From the NCBI RefSeq assembly GCF_001682865.1, contig NZ_MAQX01000011.1, positions 836,987 through 900,986 of the forward strand: a stretch of DNA of 64,000 nt, written 5' to 3'. The notes beneath the pieces are model-generated. The model saw only the letters and a program-made list of their open reading frames with translations, did no database searches and was not told the DNA's origin. Each line of letters begins with the position of its first letter. Positions within the stretch are counted from its first letter, which is position 1. Both the position numbers and the translations under genes were made by a program. Source of the DNA: Bacillus sp. FJAT-26390. GTDB lineage: Bacteria > Bacillota > Bacilli > Paenibacillales > Paenibacillaceae. Shown piece after piece: positions 8,320 to 16,157 of this stretch.

Positions 8320-8934
8320 CTACATCGTAAAGCTGTAAAAGTAATGAATGGACGTTAGCTTCTGAGTATCCGTATCGACAAATAGTTTTAACACTGCTTC
8401 ATTTCGCTCGAATGCAATACCGTCCTCCGTGAAGTAATCCGGCTCTCCTAACGCTTCTTTAACCGCCTCAATCGTAGCTGGTATTTCAACGCCATCAATT
8501 AACAACGATTTGGAGCCCTCGGTTATTTCCACGAAATTAACCATTCCGTCACTGAAGACGACATTCATATTCGGGTATTCGTAAATCTTCAATTCCTTTA
8601 AATGCGGATCCTCGGAAATACGTTTAGGCTCGCCAAGCTTCTTCGTTACACTGCTAGGGTCATCATAAAGCGTAATGCCGTTGACCGTTTGAAGCGCAAA
8701 GCTCTGAGTTGCCTCATTGGCCGCACTTGCATCATTGCTTGCATAGGTAACTTCCGTTACCGTGGAGGGAGGCATAGAAGCGGATACCATTTCATCGGCT
8801 GCCTTAGCAGATGCTTCTGACATCACCTTGCTTGCACTCGTTGATAAGGAATAGGTATTCGTCACCTTGCCATAATCACTGTTAAAAGCGAATATGCTTC
8901 CGATCAAGCAGCCGATAATCATCATATTTCTCAT
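8320..8934 (-). CDS. Putative secreted protein of unknown function
   Basis: A 204-residue protein starting at ATG 8934, with GAGGAGGGAG just upstream. A hydrophobic N-terminus (MRNMMIIGCLIGSIFAF) suggests a signal peptide or membrane anchor; the single Cys at residue 9 is not in a clear lipobox. A Ser/Ala-rich linker follows, then two similar units around residues 90-140 and 150-200 (GEPKRISED and GEPDYFTEDG), resembling the small repeats of secreted SmpA-like or DUF4309-like proteins. I cannot assign a function. A sigma-B-like promoter at 8989-9013 and its place between rsbV and the phosphatase suggest a stress-induced envelope protein. Confidence 0.78.
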   Translation of the reverse strand: MRNMMIIGCLIGSIFAFNSDYGKVTNTYSLSTSASKVMSEASAKAADEMVSASMPPSTVTEVTYASNDASAANEATQSFALQTVNGITLYDDPSSVTKKLGEPKRISEDPHLKELKIYEYPNMNVVFSDGMVNFVEITEGSKSLLIDGVEIPATIEAVKEALGEPDYFTEDGIAFERNEAVLKLFVDTDTQKLTSIHYFYSFTM

Positions 8935-8988
8935 ATGTTCTCCCTCCTCTGCGGGATTGTCCTTCATCTATTTACTTATACGTATTTA

Positions 8989-9013
8989 TAAACCATATCC
9001 GAACCTTTGAAAC
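8989..9013 (-). promoter_or_regulatory. Sigma-B-like promoter upstream of the secreted protein gene
   Basis: Read on the minus strand: -35 GTTTCA (9013-9008), 13 bases, -10 GGTTTA (8994-8989). It shares CCTGTTTCAAAGG with the promoter at 11029-11054. The Bacillus sigma-B consensus is GTTTAA-N12-15-GGGTAT. Confidence 0.6.
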
Positions 9014-9070
9014 AGGGGCAAACGATTTATTTTATAAAAATATGATTTTCAACGGTTAATGCTCGAAGCC

Positions 9071-10207
9071 TTACTTCGTAGCAATCATCACTAAACAAAT
9101 ATCATCCTTCTGGCTCTCATTGCTATGTCCTGCTATAAAATCACTAACCAATTCCGCATGCGCTTCGGTTTCAGTTTCAATCAATCTCTCTACGAGCGTA
9201 TCCAGCTTGGCTTCTTCGTTATCGCCCAAGGATTCGCTTAGACCATCCGTGTAGAGAACGAGCTTCATATGTTCCTCGTATGGGATGCTCCCTTTACGAA
9301 TATCAATCTTTTCAAACAATCCGATCGCGCAGCAGCCCTCGGTTAGCAGCGTAACCTGATCACCGATCAGCAGCTTGCCCGGTGGATGTCCGGCGTTTAC
9401 GTAATCGATCGTCCGTTCATTCGTATCTAAGACCAAATAAATAGCAGTAAAATAGTAGTTAAGCAGCTCTTCCTTCTTATACAGCTGGTTCATATATCGG
9501 TTCAGCTCGTGCATGACGAGATCAGGCTCCGTTATGCGTGTAATGGTATCCTTGAGTACGGATGATATATACATACATACAAGTGAGGACGCAATGCCAT
9601 GGCCCATCATGTCGAGCAAAATAACGCCATATCGGCCTTCATCAATGCGATACCATGCGTAAAAATCGCCTGCAAGCTCCGTAGAGGGCTGGTAAATCGC
9701 GCTTATCCCTACATTTTCATCGTTAATCGGCTGGCTTAATACGTTTCTTTGCACCTTTTTGGCAAGCTCCAGCTTAAACTTCACCTGCTTGTCTCTTTCT
9801 TTGTGCCAATCAATTTCTTGCTTTAGCCTTAATGCCGACCGTATCCGTGCCAGCAGCTCCATCTTGTTGATCGGCTTCATCACATAATCGCTGGCGCCGG
9901 CGTCAAGCGCTTCCGCCATTTTGTTCGAATCGCCAAGCGCAGTAACAAATATAATCGGAACATCCTTATAGCGCTCCACCTGCAGAATCGTTTTGCATGC
10001 CTCTAAACCATCGATTTCCGGCATCATCATATCCATTAAGATCAAGTCAACATTGGTCTTCGCTTCCGTTTCGGATTCAATATCCAAAATATCGTATAGC
10101 TCCATTGCCGAAGAGGCGATTTTCAAATTCTCGTAGCCCGCTTTATTTAAAATGGCTTTTATAATGATCTGATTTGTCGCATTATCATCCACGATTATAA
10201 TACTCAT
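9071..10207 (-). CDS. Response regulator with PP2C-type phosphatase domain, RsbY-like
   Basis: A 378-residue protein. An N-terminal receiver (about 1-125) has phospho-acceptor Asp59 in LILMDMMMP and DD at 7-8. A short coiled linker (about 130-165) leads to a SpoIIE/RsbU-type PP2C domain (about 170-378) with metal-binding motifs ELAGDFYAW, LLDMMGHGIASS, YVNAGHPP, VLYTDGLSE and DDICLVMI. ATG 10207 follows AAGGGAG. Such proteins dephosphorylate RsbV when their receiver is phosphorylated; B. cereus RsbY is activated by RsbK. The hybrid kinase at the start of the window is the probable partner. The domains are certain and the wiring is inferred. Confidence 0.92.
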   Translation of the reverse strand: MSIIIVDDNATNQIIIKAILNKAGYENLKIASSAMELYDILDIESETEAKTNVDLILMDMMMPEIDGLEACKTILQVERYKDVPIIFVTALGDSNKMAEALDAGASDYVMKPINKMELLARIRSALRLKQEIDWHKERDKQVKFKLELAKKVQRNVLSQPINDENVGISAIYQPSTELAGDFYAWYRIDEGRYGVILLDMMGHGIASSLVCMYISSVLKDTITRITEPDLVMHELNRYMNQLYKKEELLNYYFTAIYLVLDTNERTIDYVNAGHPPGKLLIGDQVTLLTEGCCAIGLFEKIDIRKGSIPYEEHMKLVLYTDGLSESLGDNEEAKLDTLVERLIETETEAHAELVSDFIAGHSNESQKDDICLVMIATK

Positions 10208-10290
10208 ATGCAAGCTCCCTTTTACTCCAGTTTCTATACTCATATTTTGAGCCTAACGATACATAGAGTCAACTTTTTAAAGCTCCTATT

Positions 10291-10328
10291 TGAACAAAGA
10301 CCTATCCTCCCGGATAGGCCTTTGTTCA
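10291..10328 (-). terminator. Hairpin terminator after the YflT-like gene
   Basis: Arms 10291-10307 and 10312-10328 pair over 17 bases with one G-U, around a 4-base loop. It lies 32 bp after the stop at 10360. No long T run follows on either strand, so it may be a weak or processed terminator. Confidence 0.65.
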
Positions 10329-10359
10329 CTTCATTTCAATCTATCGTGCAATCGATCGC

Positions 10360-10758
10360 TTATACGACATAGTGCGGGTAGTAATAAACAGCCGGGTCAA
10401 ACTCATCGCCCGTATACTCCTTGCCGCCCCAAGCGATGACCAAAATTTTATCCTGGTCCATCTCACGCTCTAGACGCTCTGAATCTGTCTCGGAAATACC
10501 CAGCGACCTCATCTTGGCCCGCAGCTCATCACCGTTCGAGCGGAAAATGTTCGCGATTGCTGTCCCAAGGCCTTCCTCGGCAATGCCGATTTTCTCAGCA
10601 TCCGTGTTGTCGACGATCCGTTTTGTCCGGTCTTTATCATGCGTCAGCACGAAAATTTTGTCCTTCGCATATCCTTCCGTTTGGAACTTATACACCTGCT
10701 CTTGAACCTCCACTGCATTATTGACCGTGTGTACCTTCGTATTAGTTAGATTATTCAT
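10360..10758 (-). CDS. General stress protein, YflT/GSP17M domain
   Basis: A 132-residue soluble protein. The N-terminal half (about 8-100) carries the YflT-type fold: a nucleotide-binding-like strand KIFVLTHDKDRT, then GIAEEGLGTAIANIF, then IPEGEAERYE-like SLGISETDSERLEREMDQDKILVIA. AGGAGG lies seven bases before the ATG. YflT is a sigma-B-dependent general stress protein of unknown biochemical role in Bacillus. Here it follows the DUF1328-like gene by 58 bases without its own clear promoter, so both probably use the sigma-B-like promoter at 11029-11054. Confidence 0.85.
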   Translation of the reverse strand: MNNLTNTKVHTVNNAVEVQEQVYKFQTEGYAKDKIFVLTHDKDRTKRIVDNTDAEKIGIAEEGLGTAIANIFRSNGDELRAKMRSLGISETDSERLEREMDQDKILVIAWGGKEYTGDEFDPAVYYYPHYVV

Positions 10759-10816
10759 TGTAATTCCTCCTGCTATTCATTTTATTTTGGTATTGGCGTA
10801 CTTCCTTTGAACGTTG

Positions 10817-10981
10817 TTAACTAACCCGTCTTCGTCCGACAATGAGAGATACGATAAAGAGTACGACGAATACGACGAATAATATTTTTGCGATCCCAGC
10901 TAATGCGGAAGCAATTCCTAAGAAGCCGAAAATGCCTGCGACGATTGCAAAAATGAAAAATAATAATGCCCATCCTAACAT
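10817..10981 (-). CDS. Small membrane protein, DUF1328/YtjA-like
   Basis: A 54-residue hydrophobic protein beginning [20 protein letters not shown] and ending GRRRVS, with two membrane segments (about 4-26 and 30-49) and a positive C-terminus. The pattern fits the DUF1328/YtjA family of tiny membrane proteins that are often stress induced. GAAGGAAGG precedes the ATG. It lies between a sigma-B-like promoter and the YflT-like gene, which together suggest a two-gene stress operon. The biochemical role is unknown for the family. Confidence 0.85.
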   Translation of the reverse strand: MLGWALLFFIFAIVAGIFGFLGIASALAGIAKILFVVFVVLFIVSLIVGRRRVS

Positions 10982-11028
10982 TGGAATCATCCTTCCTTCG
11001 AAACTGTTTTTGTTAACTTGTCATGTTA

Positions 11029-11054
11029 TTAACCAGCGCTGCGCCCTTTGAAAC
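11029..11054 (-). promoter_or_regulatory. Sigma-B-like promoter for the DUF1328-YflT operon
   Basis: Minus-strand -35 GTTTCA (11054-11049), 14 bases, -10 GGTTAA (11034-11029). It lies 48 bp upstream of the ATG at 10981. It is identical in both hexamers and spacing to the divergent promoter at 11125-11150. Confidence 0.68.
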
Positions 11055-11124
11055 AGGCTATTTTTAGGTTTCCAGCCTCCAAACGCCGCTATTAATGAAG
11101 AAATAGAAACCATTGCTTTTAAAT

Positions 11125-11150
11125 GTTTCAGAAGCGGTTGATGAGGTTAA
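11125..11150 (+). promoter_or_regulatory. Sigma-B-like promoter for the alpha/beta hydrolase gene
   Basis: Plus-strand -35 GTTTCA (11125-11130), 14 bases, -10 GGTTAA (11145-11150), 51 bp before the ATG at 11202. It matches the divergent promoter at 11029-11054 exactly in its hexamers and spacing. Confidence 0.65.
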
Positions 11151-11201
11151 GAGACTACACCAAATAAATCAAATCGATAATAGAAAAGGCTGGTGAGATC
11201 G

Positions 11202-12083
11202 ATGGAAAAACAGCGTATACACGTTAATGGCATCGATTTAGTCTATGAAGAATGTGGAAGTAGTAATGGAAACGTAATCGTATTGCTCCACGGCTTTTGC
11301 GGCTCATCCCAATACTGGCAAAAAATTTGTCCGATGCTGAGCGATCAGTATCGCGTCATCATCCCGGATCTTCGTGGTCACGGGGAGTCCTCCTCACCCG
11401 AGGGGACCTATACAATGGAAGTAATGGCAGAAGATATTGCAGCAATGCTGGATGCGCTTAAGATTGAGAAGGTCGTCATGTTCGGCCACTCCTTAGGCGG
11501 TTATGTAACGGCTGCTTTTGCGGAAAAATATCCCAAAAAGCTGGCTGGCTTCGCGCTCATTCATTCGACAGTGCTGCCGGACACAAATGAGATTAAGGAA
11601 AAAAGAGCGGATGATATTGAAGCGATTCGCGAAAAAGGCATTAGCAAATACCTTTACGGCATCATCCCGAATTTGTTTACCGACGAGAAACTCGGGGAAA
11701 TGCGCGATGAGGTCAATGAGATGATCGGAGTCGGCCAGCAGATGGAAGCACATGCCGTGATCTCTACGCTATTAGGCATGATGCAGCGTCCTGACCGGAG
11801 TCATGTGCTCGCTGAAGCCAAATTCCCAGTATTGCTGGTAGCCGGTGCAGAGGATGCCGTCATTAAGCCGAATGACACCTTTACGGTTACGAGCCTCGAT
11901 CAGCCTGAAACGACCTATAAATATCCGCATATTCTTGAAACGACGTTCGAGGATGTGGCGCATATGAGTCTTGTTGAAGTATCCGATCAGCTCGCCCGGG
12001 TCATGTCCACTTATTTGAAAACGCTCTTGGAGCGTGAGAAAACGAGAACCGAGGGCAAAACGGAATTGCCGACTGGAAAATAA
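11202..12083 (+). CDS. Alpha/beta-fold hydrolase
   Basis: A 293-residue cytosolic hydrolase. The oxyanion strand VLLHGFCGS (about 28-36), DLRGHGES, nucleophile elbow GHSLGG with Ser97, a late acidic residue in GAEDAVIKP and the histidine in VAHMSLVE complete the catalytic set. ATG 11202 has GGTGAG four bases upstream; a GTG at 11193 overlaps that site. The substrate cannot be read from the sequence; esterases, haloperoxidase-like enzymes and signalling hydrolases such as RsbQ share this fold. A sigma-B-like promoter and the position next to the rsb genes suggest stress induction. Assignment as RsbQ is not justified, since the phosphatase here carries a receiver rather than a PAS domain. Confidence 0.9.
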   Translation: MEKQRIHVNGIDLVYEECGSSNGNVIVLLHGFCGSSQYWQKICPMLSDQYRVIIPDLRGHGESSSPEGTYTMEVMAEDIAAMLDALKIEKVVMFGHSLGGYVTAAFAEKYPKKLAGFALIHSTVLPDTNEIKEKRADDIEAIREKGISKYLYGIIPNLFTDEKLGEMRDEVNEMIGVGQQMEAHAVISTLLGMMQRPDRSHVLAEAKFPVLLVAGAEDAVIKPNDTFTVTSLDQPETTYKYPHILETTFEDVAHMSLVEVSDQLARVMSTYLKTLLEREKTRTEGKTELPTGK

Positions 12084-12106
12084 CAGCAATCATTTTTTAG
12101 AATGCT

Positions 12107-12132
12107 GATTCAAAGCAAGTCCGATTGGGTAA
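12107..12132 (+). promoter_or_regulatory. Sigma-B-like promoter for the YjzC-like gene
   Basis: GATTCA (12107-12112), 14 bases, GGGTAA (12127-12132). The -10 is an exact sigma-B type; the -35 is weaker than at the two promoters near 11.1 kb. The coding start is 61 bp downstream. Confidence 0.5.
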
Positions 12133-12192
12133 ATAAGAATAGGCAGACAACCCCTATCATCTGCCACAAAATAACTGGAGGTGCTAGTTACT

Positions 12193-12351
12193 ATGAGTAG
12201 TACGAATACTTCTTATCGAACGGGAGAAATTGTTAAGCATGATGGCAACTACATTTCAAAATCAGGCAAGAAAGATAAGCTGCAAAAGGGAGAAAAATTC
12301 CCTTCTTGTCCTGTTAGCGGTAATGAAACAACTTGGAGCAATGCCGATTAG
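12193..12351 (+). CDS. Small YjzC-like protein
   Basis: A 52-residue protein beginning MSSTNTSYRTGEIVKHDG, ending ETTWSNAD and rich in Lys and Gly. GGAGGTG lies nine bases before the ATG and a strong terminator follows the stop. The pattern of a short RTGE opening, a YISKSGK turn and a KGEKFPSCP segment resembles the YjzC family of tiny Bacillus proteins. No enzymatic motif is present. Its own ribosome site, a sigma-B-like promoter and a terminator argue that it is a real monocistronic gene. Confidence 0.8.
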   Translation: MSSTNTSYRTGEIVKHDGNYISKSGKKDKLQKGEKFPSCPVSGNETTWSNAD

Positions 12352-12379
12352 CGCAAAATAACGGATATGAATCATACGG

Positions 12380-12430
12380 AAGGGCTGTCCCGGAAAGTAG
12401 ATTTCCTACTTTTTGGGGCAGCCCTTTTGG
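12380..12430 (+). terminator. Intrinsic terminator after the YjzC-like gene
   Basis: The outer stem pairs AAGGGCTGTCCC (12380-12391) with GGGGCAGCCCTT (12415-12426), with an inner AAAGTAG/CTACTTT stem. TTTTGG follows. It is the well-known type of rho-independent terminator. Confidence 0.88.
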
Positions 12431-12458
12431 CGTTTTTAGCTTCACACGTTCTAACTTG

Positions 12459-12474
12459 TATGGTAGTATGGTAG
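12459..12474 (+). promoter_or_regulatory. Tandem TATGGTAG repeat, candidate GntR autoregulatory site
   Basis: TATGGTAG occurs twice in direct succession 25 bp before the GntR coding start. FadR-subfamily regulators commonly bind short TNGTNNNACNA-type sites near their own promoter, so this is a candidate operator. There is no proof. Confidence 0.4.
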
Positions 12475-12498
12475 TGTAAAGCCGAAAGGGATGAGCCT

Positions 12499-13176
12499 AT
12501 GGATTATCAATTGCGCCCGCAGCCTTTTTCCACTAGGGATGCGGTCTATACGCAGCTCAAAGAACAAATATTGAAGCTTGAGCTGCCGCCCGGAACCCCT
12601 TTATCCGAAAATGAAACCGCTCTCTTATTTAATGTCAGCCGCACGCCCGTGAGAGAAAGCTTTCTCCGCCTTGCGCAAGAAGGACTTGTTCAAGTGCTTC
12701 CGCAGCGCGGCACTTTCGTTTCACTCATTGATACGATGCTTGTTGAAGAAGCGAGATTTATGCGGGAGCAGCTGGAGAAGGCCGTTATATTGCTCGCATG
12801 CGACCATTTTCCGGAGCCTTTCCTGCTGCTGCTCGAAGAGAACCTTCGCCGCCAAGAGGAATGCGTTCGGCTTGAGGATGATAAAAGCATGCTGGAGCTT
12901 GATGATGCTTTCCACCGTATTTTGTTCGATGGCACGAGCAAAAGCCACACCTGGTTAATCATGCAGCAAATGAACGCTCACTTGAATCGCAGCCGCATGC
13001 TGAGGCTCGTGGATGACCATAACTATGCTCATCTTTATGAGCAGCACCGCTTCATGGCGGACGCGATAAAGGCACAGGACGGTCCGGCCGCCGAGCGGAT
13101 AATGAAAGAGCATCTTTCATTGAATATTGCCGATCAAGCCTTGCTGAAAGAAAAATATCCGAATTATTATAAATGA
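12499..13176 (+). CDS. GntR/FadR-family regulator of hexuronate genes
   Basis: A 225-residue regulator. The winged helix-turn-helix (about 12-75) reads AVYTQLKEQILKLELPPG, LSENETALLFNVSRTPVRES, then LPQRGTFV. The FCD ligand domain (about 85-215) has the metal-binding pattern around D-x3-H (DDAFHRILF) and two later histidines (HRFMADAI, MKEHLS). It is followed directly by uxuA and uxuB, and its stop overlaps the open frame leading to uxuA. The family includes UxuR/ExuR, so it probably represses or activates mannonate breakdown with a sugar acid as effector. Confidence 0.92.
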   Translation: MDYQLRPQPFSTRDAVYTQLKEQILKLELPPGTPLSENETALLFNVSRTPVRESFLRLAQEGLVQVLPQRGTFVSLIDTMLVEEARFMREQLEKAVILLACDHFPEPFLLLLEENLRRQEECVRLEDDKSMLELDDAFHRILFDGTSKSHTWLIMQQMNAHLNRSRMLRLVDDHNYAHLYEQHRFMADAIKAQDGPAAERIMKEHLSLNIADQALLKEKYPNYYK

Positions 13177-13196
13177 CAATAGGAGGATCGATTCGC

Positions 13197-14288
13197 ATGC
13201 AGATGACGTTCAGATGGTTTGGCGAAGGAAATGATACGGTCCCGCTTAGCTATATTAAACAAATTCCGGGCACGGACGGCATAGTCTGGTCGCTGCACGA
13301 TTTGGCGGCAGGCGAGGAATGGCCGCTGGAGCGGATTTTGGAGGTAAAGCAGCAAGCGGAACGATACGGCCTGCATATCGACGTAGTTGAGAGCGTTAAC
13401 GTACATGAGGATATTAAGCTGGGCTTGCCCTCTCGTGATCGATACATCGAAAACTATAAAAGAACAATCGAGAAGCTCGGCAGCGTTGGCGTCAAAGTCA
13501 TCTGCTACAACTTTATGCCGATTTTCGATTGGCTGCGCACCGATCTGCACAAGAGGATGGATAGCGGCGCTACCGCTTTATTTTATGAAAATAACCGGAT
13601 TACAGGCGCCGACCCGTTTCAATTGGTTGAAGAAATCAATGCCAACTCGGCACTGACTATGCCTGGCTGGGAGCCGGAGCGGCTTCAGCATTTGACTCAG
13701 CTGTTTGAAGCGTATCAAGGCGTGACGGAGGCGCATCTGTGGGAAAACCTCCGCTATTTTCTAAATGAAATCATTCCGGTCGCAGCCCGCAGCGGCATTC
13801 GAATGGCGATTCACCCGGATGATCCGCCATGGCCGGTGTTCGGCTTGCCGCGCATTATGACCAGCCAGGAAAACTTCCGAACGTTTCTGAAGCTGTACGA
13901 CAGCCCCTATAACGGCATAACGCTGTGCAGCGGCTCGCTTGGCGCGAATCCGAGCAATGACATTATTTCGATGATTCATGAGTTCGCGGACCGCATTCCG
14001 TTCGCGCATATCCGCAACGTTCGCGTTTACGAAAACGGAGATTTTATCGAGACCTCCCACCGTACGCAGGATGGCACAGTCGATATCGCTGGAATCGTAC
14101 GCGCTTATCATGAGATCGGATTTACCGGCTACGCAAGGCCTGATCACGGGCGCCATATTTGGGATGAGCAGTGCAGACCGGGATATGGCTTATACGACCG
14201 CGCGCTCGGCATTATGTATTTGTGGGGACTTTGGGATGCTAATCAGCTTGCGGCCACTTCCTCCGAGCCGAAGGCGGTGAAAGGATGA
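13197..14288 (+). CDS. uxuA: D-mannonate dehydratase
   Basis: A 363-residue TIM-barrel enzyme that converts D-mannonate to 2-keto-3-deoxy-D-gluconate, a step in glucuronate and pectin-sugar breakdown. Recognisable stretches are [17 protein letters not shown] at the start, [35 protein letters not shown], the metal-binding [30 protein letters not shown] and [16 protein letters not shown] 13197 has AGGAGG ten bases upstream; the frame stays open back to 13173 but lacks a ribosome site there. The length fits the family. It overlaps the oxidoreductase gene by four bases (ATGA). Confidence 0.97.
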   Translation: MQMTFRWFGEGNDTVPLSYIKQIPGTDGIVWSLHDLAAGEEWPLERILEVKQQAERYGLHIDVVESVNVHEDIKLGLPSRDRYIENYKRTIEKLGSVGVKVICYNFMPIFDWLRTDLHKRMDSGATALFYENNRITGADPFQLVEEINANSALTMPGWEPERLQHLTQLFEAYQGVTEAHLWENLRYFLNEIIPVAARSGIRMAIHPDDPPWPVFGLPRIMTSQENFRTFLKLYDSPYNGITLCSGSLGANPSNDIISMIHEFADRIPFAHIRNVRVYENGDFIETSHRTQDGTVDIAGIVRAYHEIGFTGYARPDHGRHIWDEQCRPGYGLYDRALGIMYLWGLWDANQLAATSSEPKAVKG

Positions 14289-15145
14289 CTCAGCCCCCGC
14301 TCCCCATGCATGAATCGCTAAACGGCAAAGTAGCGGTCATTACCGGCGGCGCAGGCGTGCTGTGCCGCGTCATGGCGCTTGAGCTTGCTCGCCAGGGCGC
14401 TAAAATTGCGATTCTTAATCGCACATTAGCGAAAGGCGCTGCCGTTGCAGCCGAAATTACGAACGCCGGCGGTACGGCAATTGCGGTAGCCTGCGATGTA
14501 ACGAGCATCGAAAGCACAAGATCCGCTGGCGCTTCCGTGTTAGAGCAGCTTGGCCCCTGCGATATTTTGATCAATGGCGCTGGCGGTAACCATCCAAGCG
14601 CGAATACAACGAACGAGACTTTTAAGCCGGAGCATCTGAATGCGGACAACCTGACGACGTTATTTAATTTAAGCGTTGACGGCTTTCGCAGCGTTATGGA
14701 TCTCAACTTTGTCGGCACGCTGATCCCGGTTCAAATATTTGCAGAGCAAATGCTTGGGAGGCAAGGCGCAACGATTATTAACATCTCGTCGATGAGCGCG
14801 CCGTCGCCGATGACCAAGGTTCCTGCCTATAGCGCAGCCAAGGCTGCTATCGTCAACTTCACCCAGTGGCTGGCGGTTCACCTTGCAGAGTCGGGCATTA
14901 GAGTTAACGCGATTGCCCCCGGCTTCTTCCTCACCGAGCAGAACCGTAAGCTTCTAAAGAACGATGACGGCTCATTAACGGAACGGTCAGACAAAATCAT
15001 TTCCCACACGCCAATGCGGCGCTTCGGCAAGCCGGAGGATCTGCTTGGGGCATTATTATGGCTCGCGGACGATACGACGGCTGGATTCGTAACCGGTACA
15101 ACCATACCCGTTGACGGCGGATTTTTAGCTTATTCGGGCGTTTAA
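14285..15145 (+). CDS. uxuB: D-mannonate oxidoreductase, short-chain dehydrogenase type
   Basis: A 286-residue SDR enzyme. The cofactor motif TGGAGVLCR is near residue 20, the NGAGGNHP motif near 98, the catalytic Ser in ISSMSAPSP and the YSAAK tetrad near 180, and the C-terminus ends [15 protein letters not shown]. In Bacillus the second enzyme of mannonate metabolism (YjmF/UxuB) is an SDR rather than the E. coli-type long-chain enzyme. It interconverts D-fructuronate and D-mannonate with NAD(H). Coupling to uxuA supports the call. No uxaC, kdgK or kdgA lies in the window, so the remaining steps are encoded elsewhere. Confidence 0.92.
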   Translation: MTQPPLPMHESLNGKVAVITGGAGVLCRVMALELARQGAKIAILNRTLAKGAAVAAEITNAGGTAIAVACDVTSIESTRSAGASVLEQLGPCDILINGAGGNHPSANTTNETFKPEHLNADNLTTLFNLSVDGFRSVMDLNFVGTLIPVQIFAEQMLGRQGATIINISSMSAPSPMTKVPAYSAAKAAIVNFTQWLAVHLAESGIRVNAIAPGFFLTEQNRKLLKNDDGSLTERSDKIISHTPMRRFGKPEDLLGALLWLADDTTAGFVTGTTIPVDGGFLAYSGV

Positions 15146-15261
15146 CTGGAAGGCTGATGAATGTGTTCGGTCACCTTTTTCTTCCCGATACCGATTGTGA
15201 AACCTCCGTATGAGTTTGGCTGTAATATGCCACCCTACAGGAGGAAAGGAGGGGAAAGACG

Positions 15262-15396
15262 ATGACATCATCCAAAGGCCGCCGTGAAAATGCATGGAAC
15301 CAGCGTAAGCATACGCAGCATCCGCATGGCAAAGTGAAGTCGCTTGAAGAGCTAAGCCAAGAAGACGCAAACATAAAAGCCAAACAAGATTCATAA
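15262..15396 (+). CDS. Small basic protein of unknown function
   Basis: A 44-residue hydrophilic protein beginning MTSSKGRRENAWNQRKHTQH and ending KAKQDS. It is rich in Arg, Lys, His and Gln. GGAGGAAAGGAGGGG provides a very strong ribosome site and a terminator hairpin follows. The PHGKVKSLEEL stretch resembles short uncharacterised Bacillaceae proteins (DUF6254-like, from memory and uncertain). Function is unknown; small basic spore or stress proteins often look like this. Confidence 0.75.
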   Translation: MTSSKGRRENAWNQRKHTQHPHGKVKSLEELSQEDANIKAKQDS

Positions 15397-15427
15397 GCGA
15401 TAATCGCAGCATTGCGCATCAAACAAA

Positions 15428-15461
15428 CCCTCTGCCCCATTGCTTTGCTTGGGTCAGAGGG
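15428..15461. terminator. Convergent terminator between small gene and carbinolamine dehydratase
   Basis: CCCTCTG (15428-15434) pairs with CAGAGGG (15455-15461), extended by CCC/GGG inside. Both convergent genes end within 60 bp, and T-rich bases follow on both strands, so it may serve both. Confidence 0.7.
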
Positions 15462-15478
15462 CTTTGACATATTGATCA

Positions 15479-15766
15479 CTATTCGCGGACATATGACCGG
15501 TCAAATGCTGCCGCCGCTTTAAAATCCAGTCCGGTTAGTCCGCCATCATTCCACGTCGTCAAACGAAGCGTAACCATTTTATAATCGATCGCTATTAAGG
15601 GGTGGTGATTAAGCTGCTCCGAGGCCTCAGCCACTTTGTTGACGAATTGGATGGCACCCATAAAAGAATGGAATCGATATTTTTTGACGATCCACTTGCC
15701 CTCTTCTCTCTTCCAGCCCTCGCTTGCCGCCAAGCTCTGCTCGATTTCCGCCTCTGTAAGCTTCAT
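15479..15766 (-). CDS. 4a-hydroxytetrahydrobiopterin dehydratase (pterin carbinolamine dehydratase family)
   Basis: A 95-residue protein with the family core FVNKVAEASEQLNHHPLIAI (catalytic HHP) followed by TLRLTTWNDGGLTGLDF. Length and motifs fit PCD/DCoH enzymes, which dehydrate the carbinolamine formed by pterin-dependent hydroxylases. ATG 15766 follows AAGGAG by eight bases; an open frame to 15814 has no ribosome site. No phenylalanine hydroxylase lies nearby, so in this organism it may serve molybdopterin or another pterin pathway. Confidence 0.92.
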   Translation of the reverse strand: MKLTEAEIEQSLAASEGWKREEGKWIVKKYRFHSFMGAIQFVNKVAEASEQLNHHPLIAIDYKMVTLRLTTWNDGGLTGLDFKAAAAFDRSYVRE

Positions 15767-15832
15767 ACGCTCCACTCCTTTGCCCCATTTTACTACGCAG
15801 CCCGTCTTAGTCACAAGAAAAAGCCCTCGCAG

Positions 15833-16072
15833 TTATGGCTGCAAGGACTCCTCTCTTTGCTTCAATGAGCGCAGCTCATAGAGATCACGAACATCGCACG
15901 CTACAATGTCAGCTATAGCAATCGCTGTTCTGAGCGGCATCACTCGTTTATCGCTAATAAAATCGCCTATTCGCTCCGCTCTAATGCGCAGCTCCGCCGC
16001 AAGCTTCTCCTTCGACATGCCACGCTCCGCCAGACGCTGCTCGAGCAGGCAGGGGCCAAGCTCTATATGCAT
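15833..16072 (-). CDS. Small XRE-type helix-turn-helix protein
   Basis: A 79-residue DNA-binding protein. Residues about 8-62 form a Cro/CI-type domain: LLEQRLAERGMSKEKLAAEL, RIRAERIGDFISDKRVMPLR, then AIADIVACDVRDLYEL. ATG 16072 has GGAGG seven bases before it; the frame is open to 16231 without another ribosome site. It lies 86 bases after the amidohydrolase gene of the cysteine-type operon and could be read by the same transcript. No target is evident. Confidence 0.85.
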   Translation of the reverse strand: MHIELGPCLLEQRLAERGMSKEKLAAELRIRAERIGDFISDKRVMPLRTAIAIADIVACDVRDLYELRSLKQREESLQP

Positions 16073-16157
16073 CGCGCTGCCTCCAGTAGTGGATTTACAA
16101 TACCAGTTTAACCCAGAAGCCCGTTCTCTATTACAAGTAAAGCATAACCGGAAACGT

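Noticed and set aside
10842-11051. A 69-codon plus-strand frame rich in Asn, Thr and Lys
   Set aside because: It is the reverse of the DUF1328-like membrane protein gene, has no ribosome site, and its composition is that of an antisense frame.
11202-12083. Identification of the alpha/beta hydrolase as RsbQ
   Set aside because: RsbQ works with a PAS-PP2C RsbP; the phosphatase here has a receiver domain and the sequence shows only the general fold motifs.
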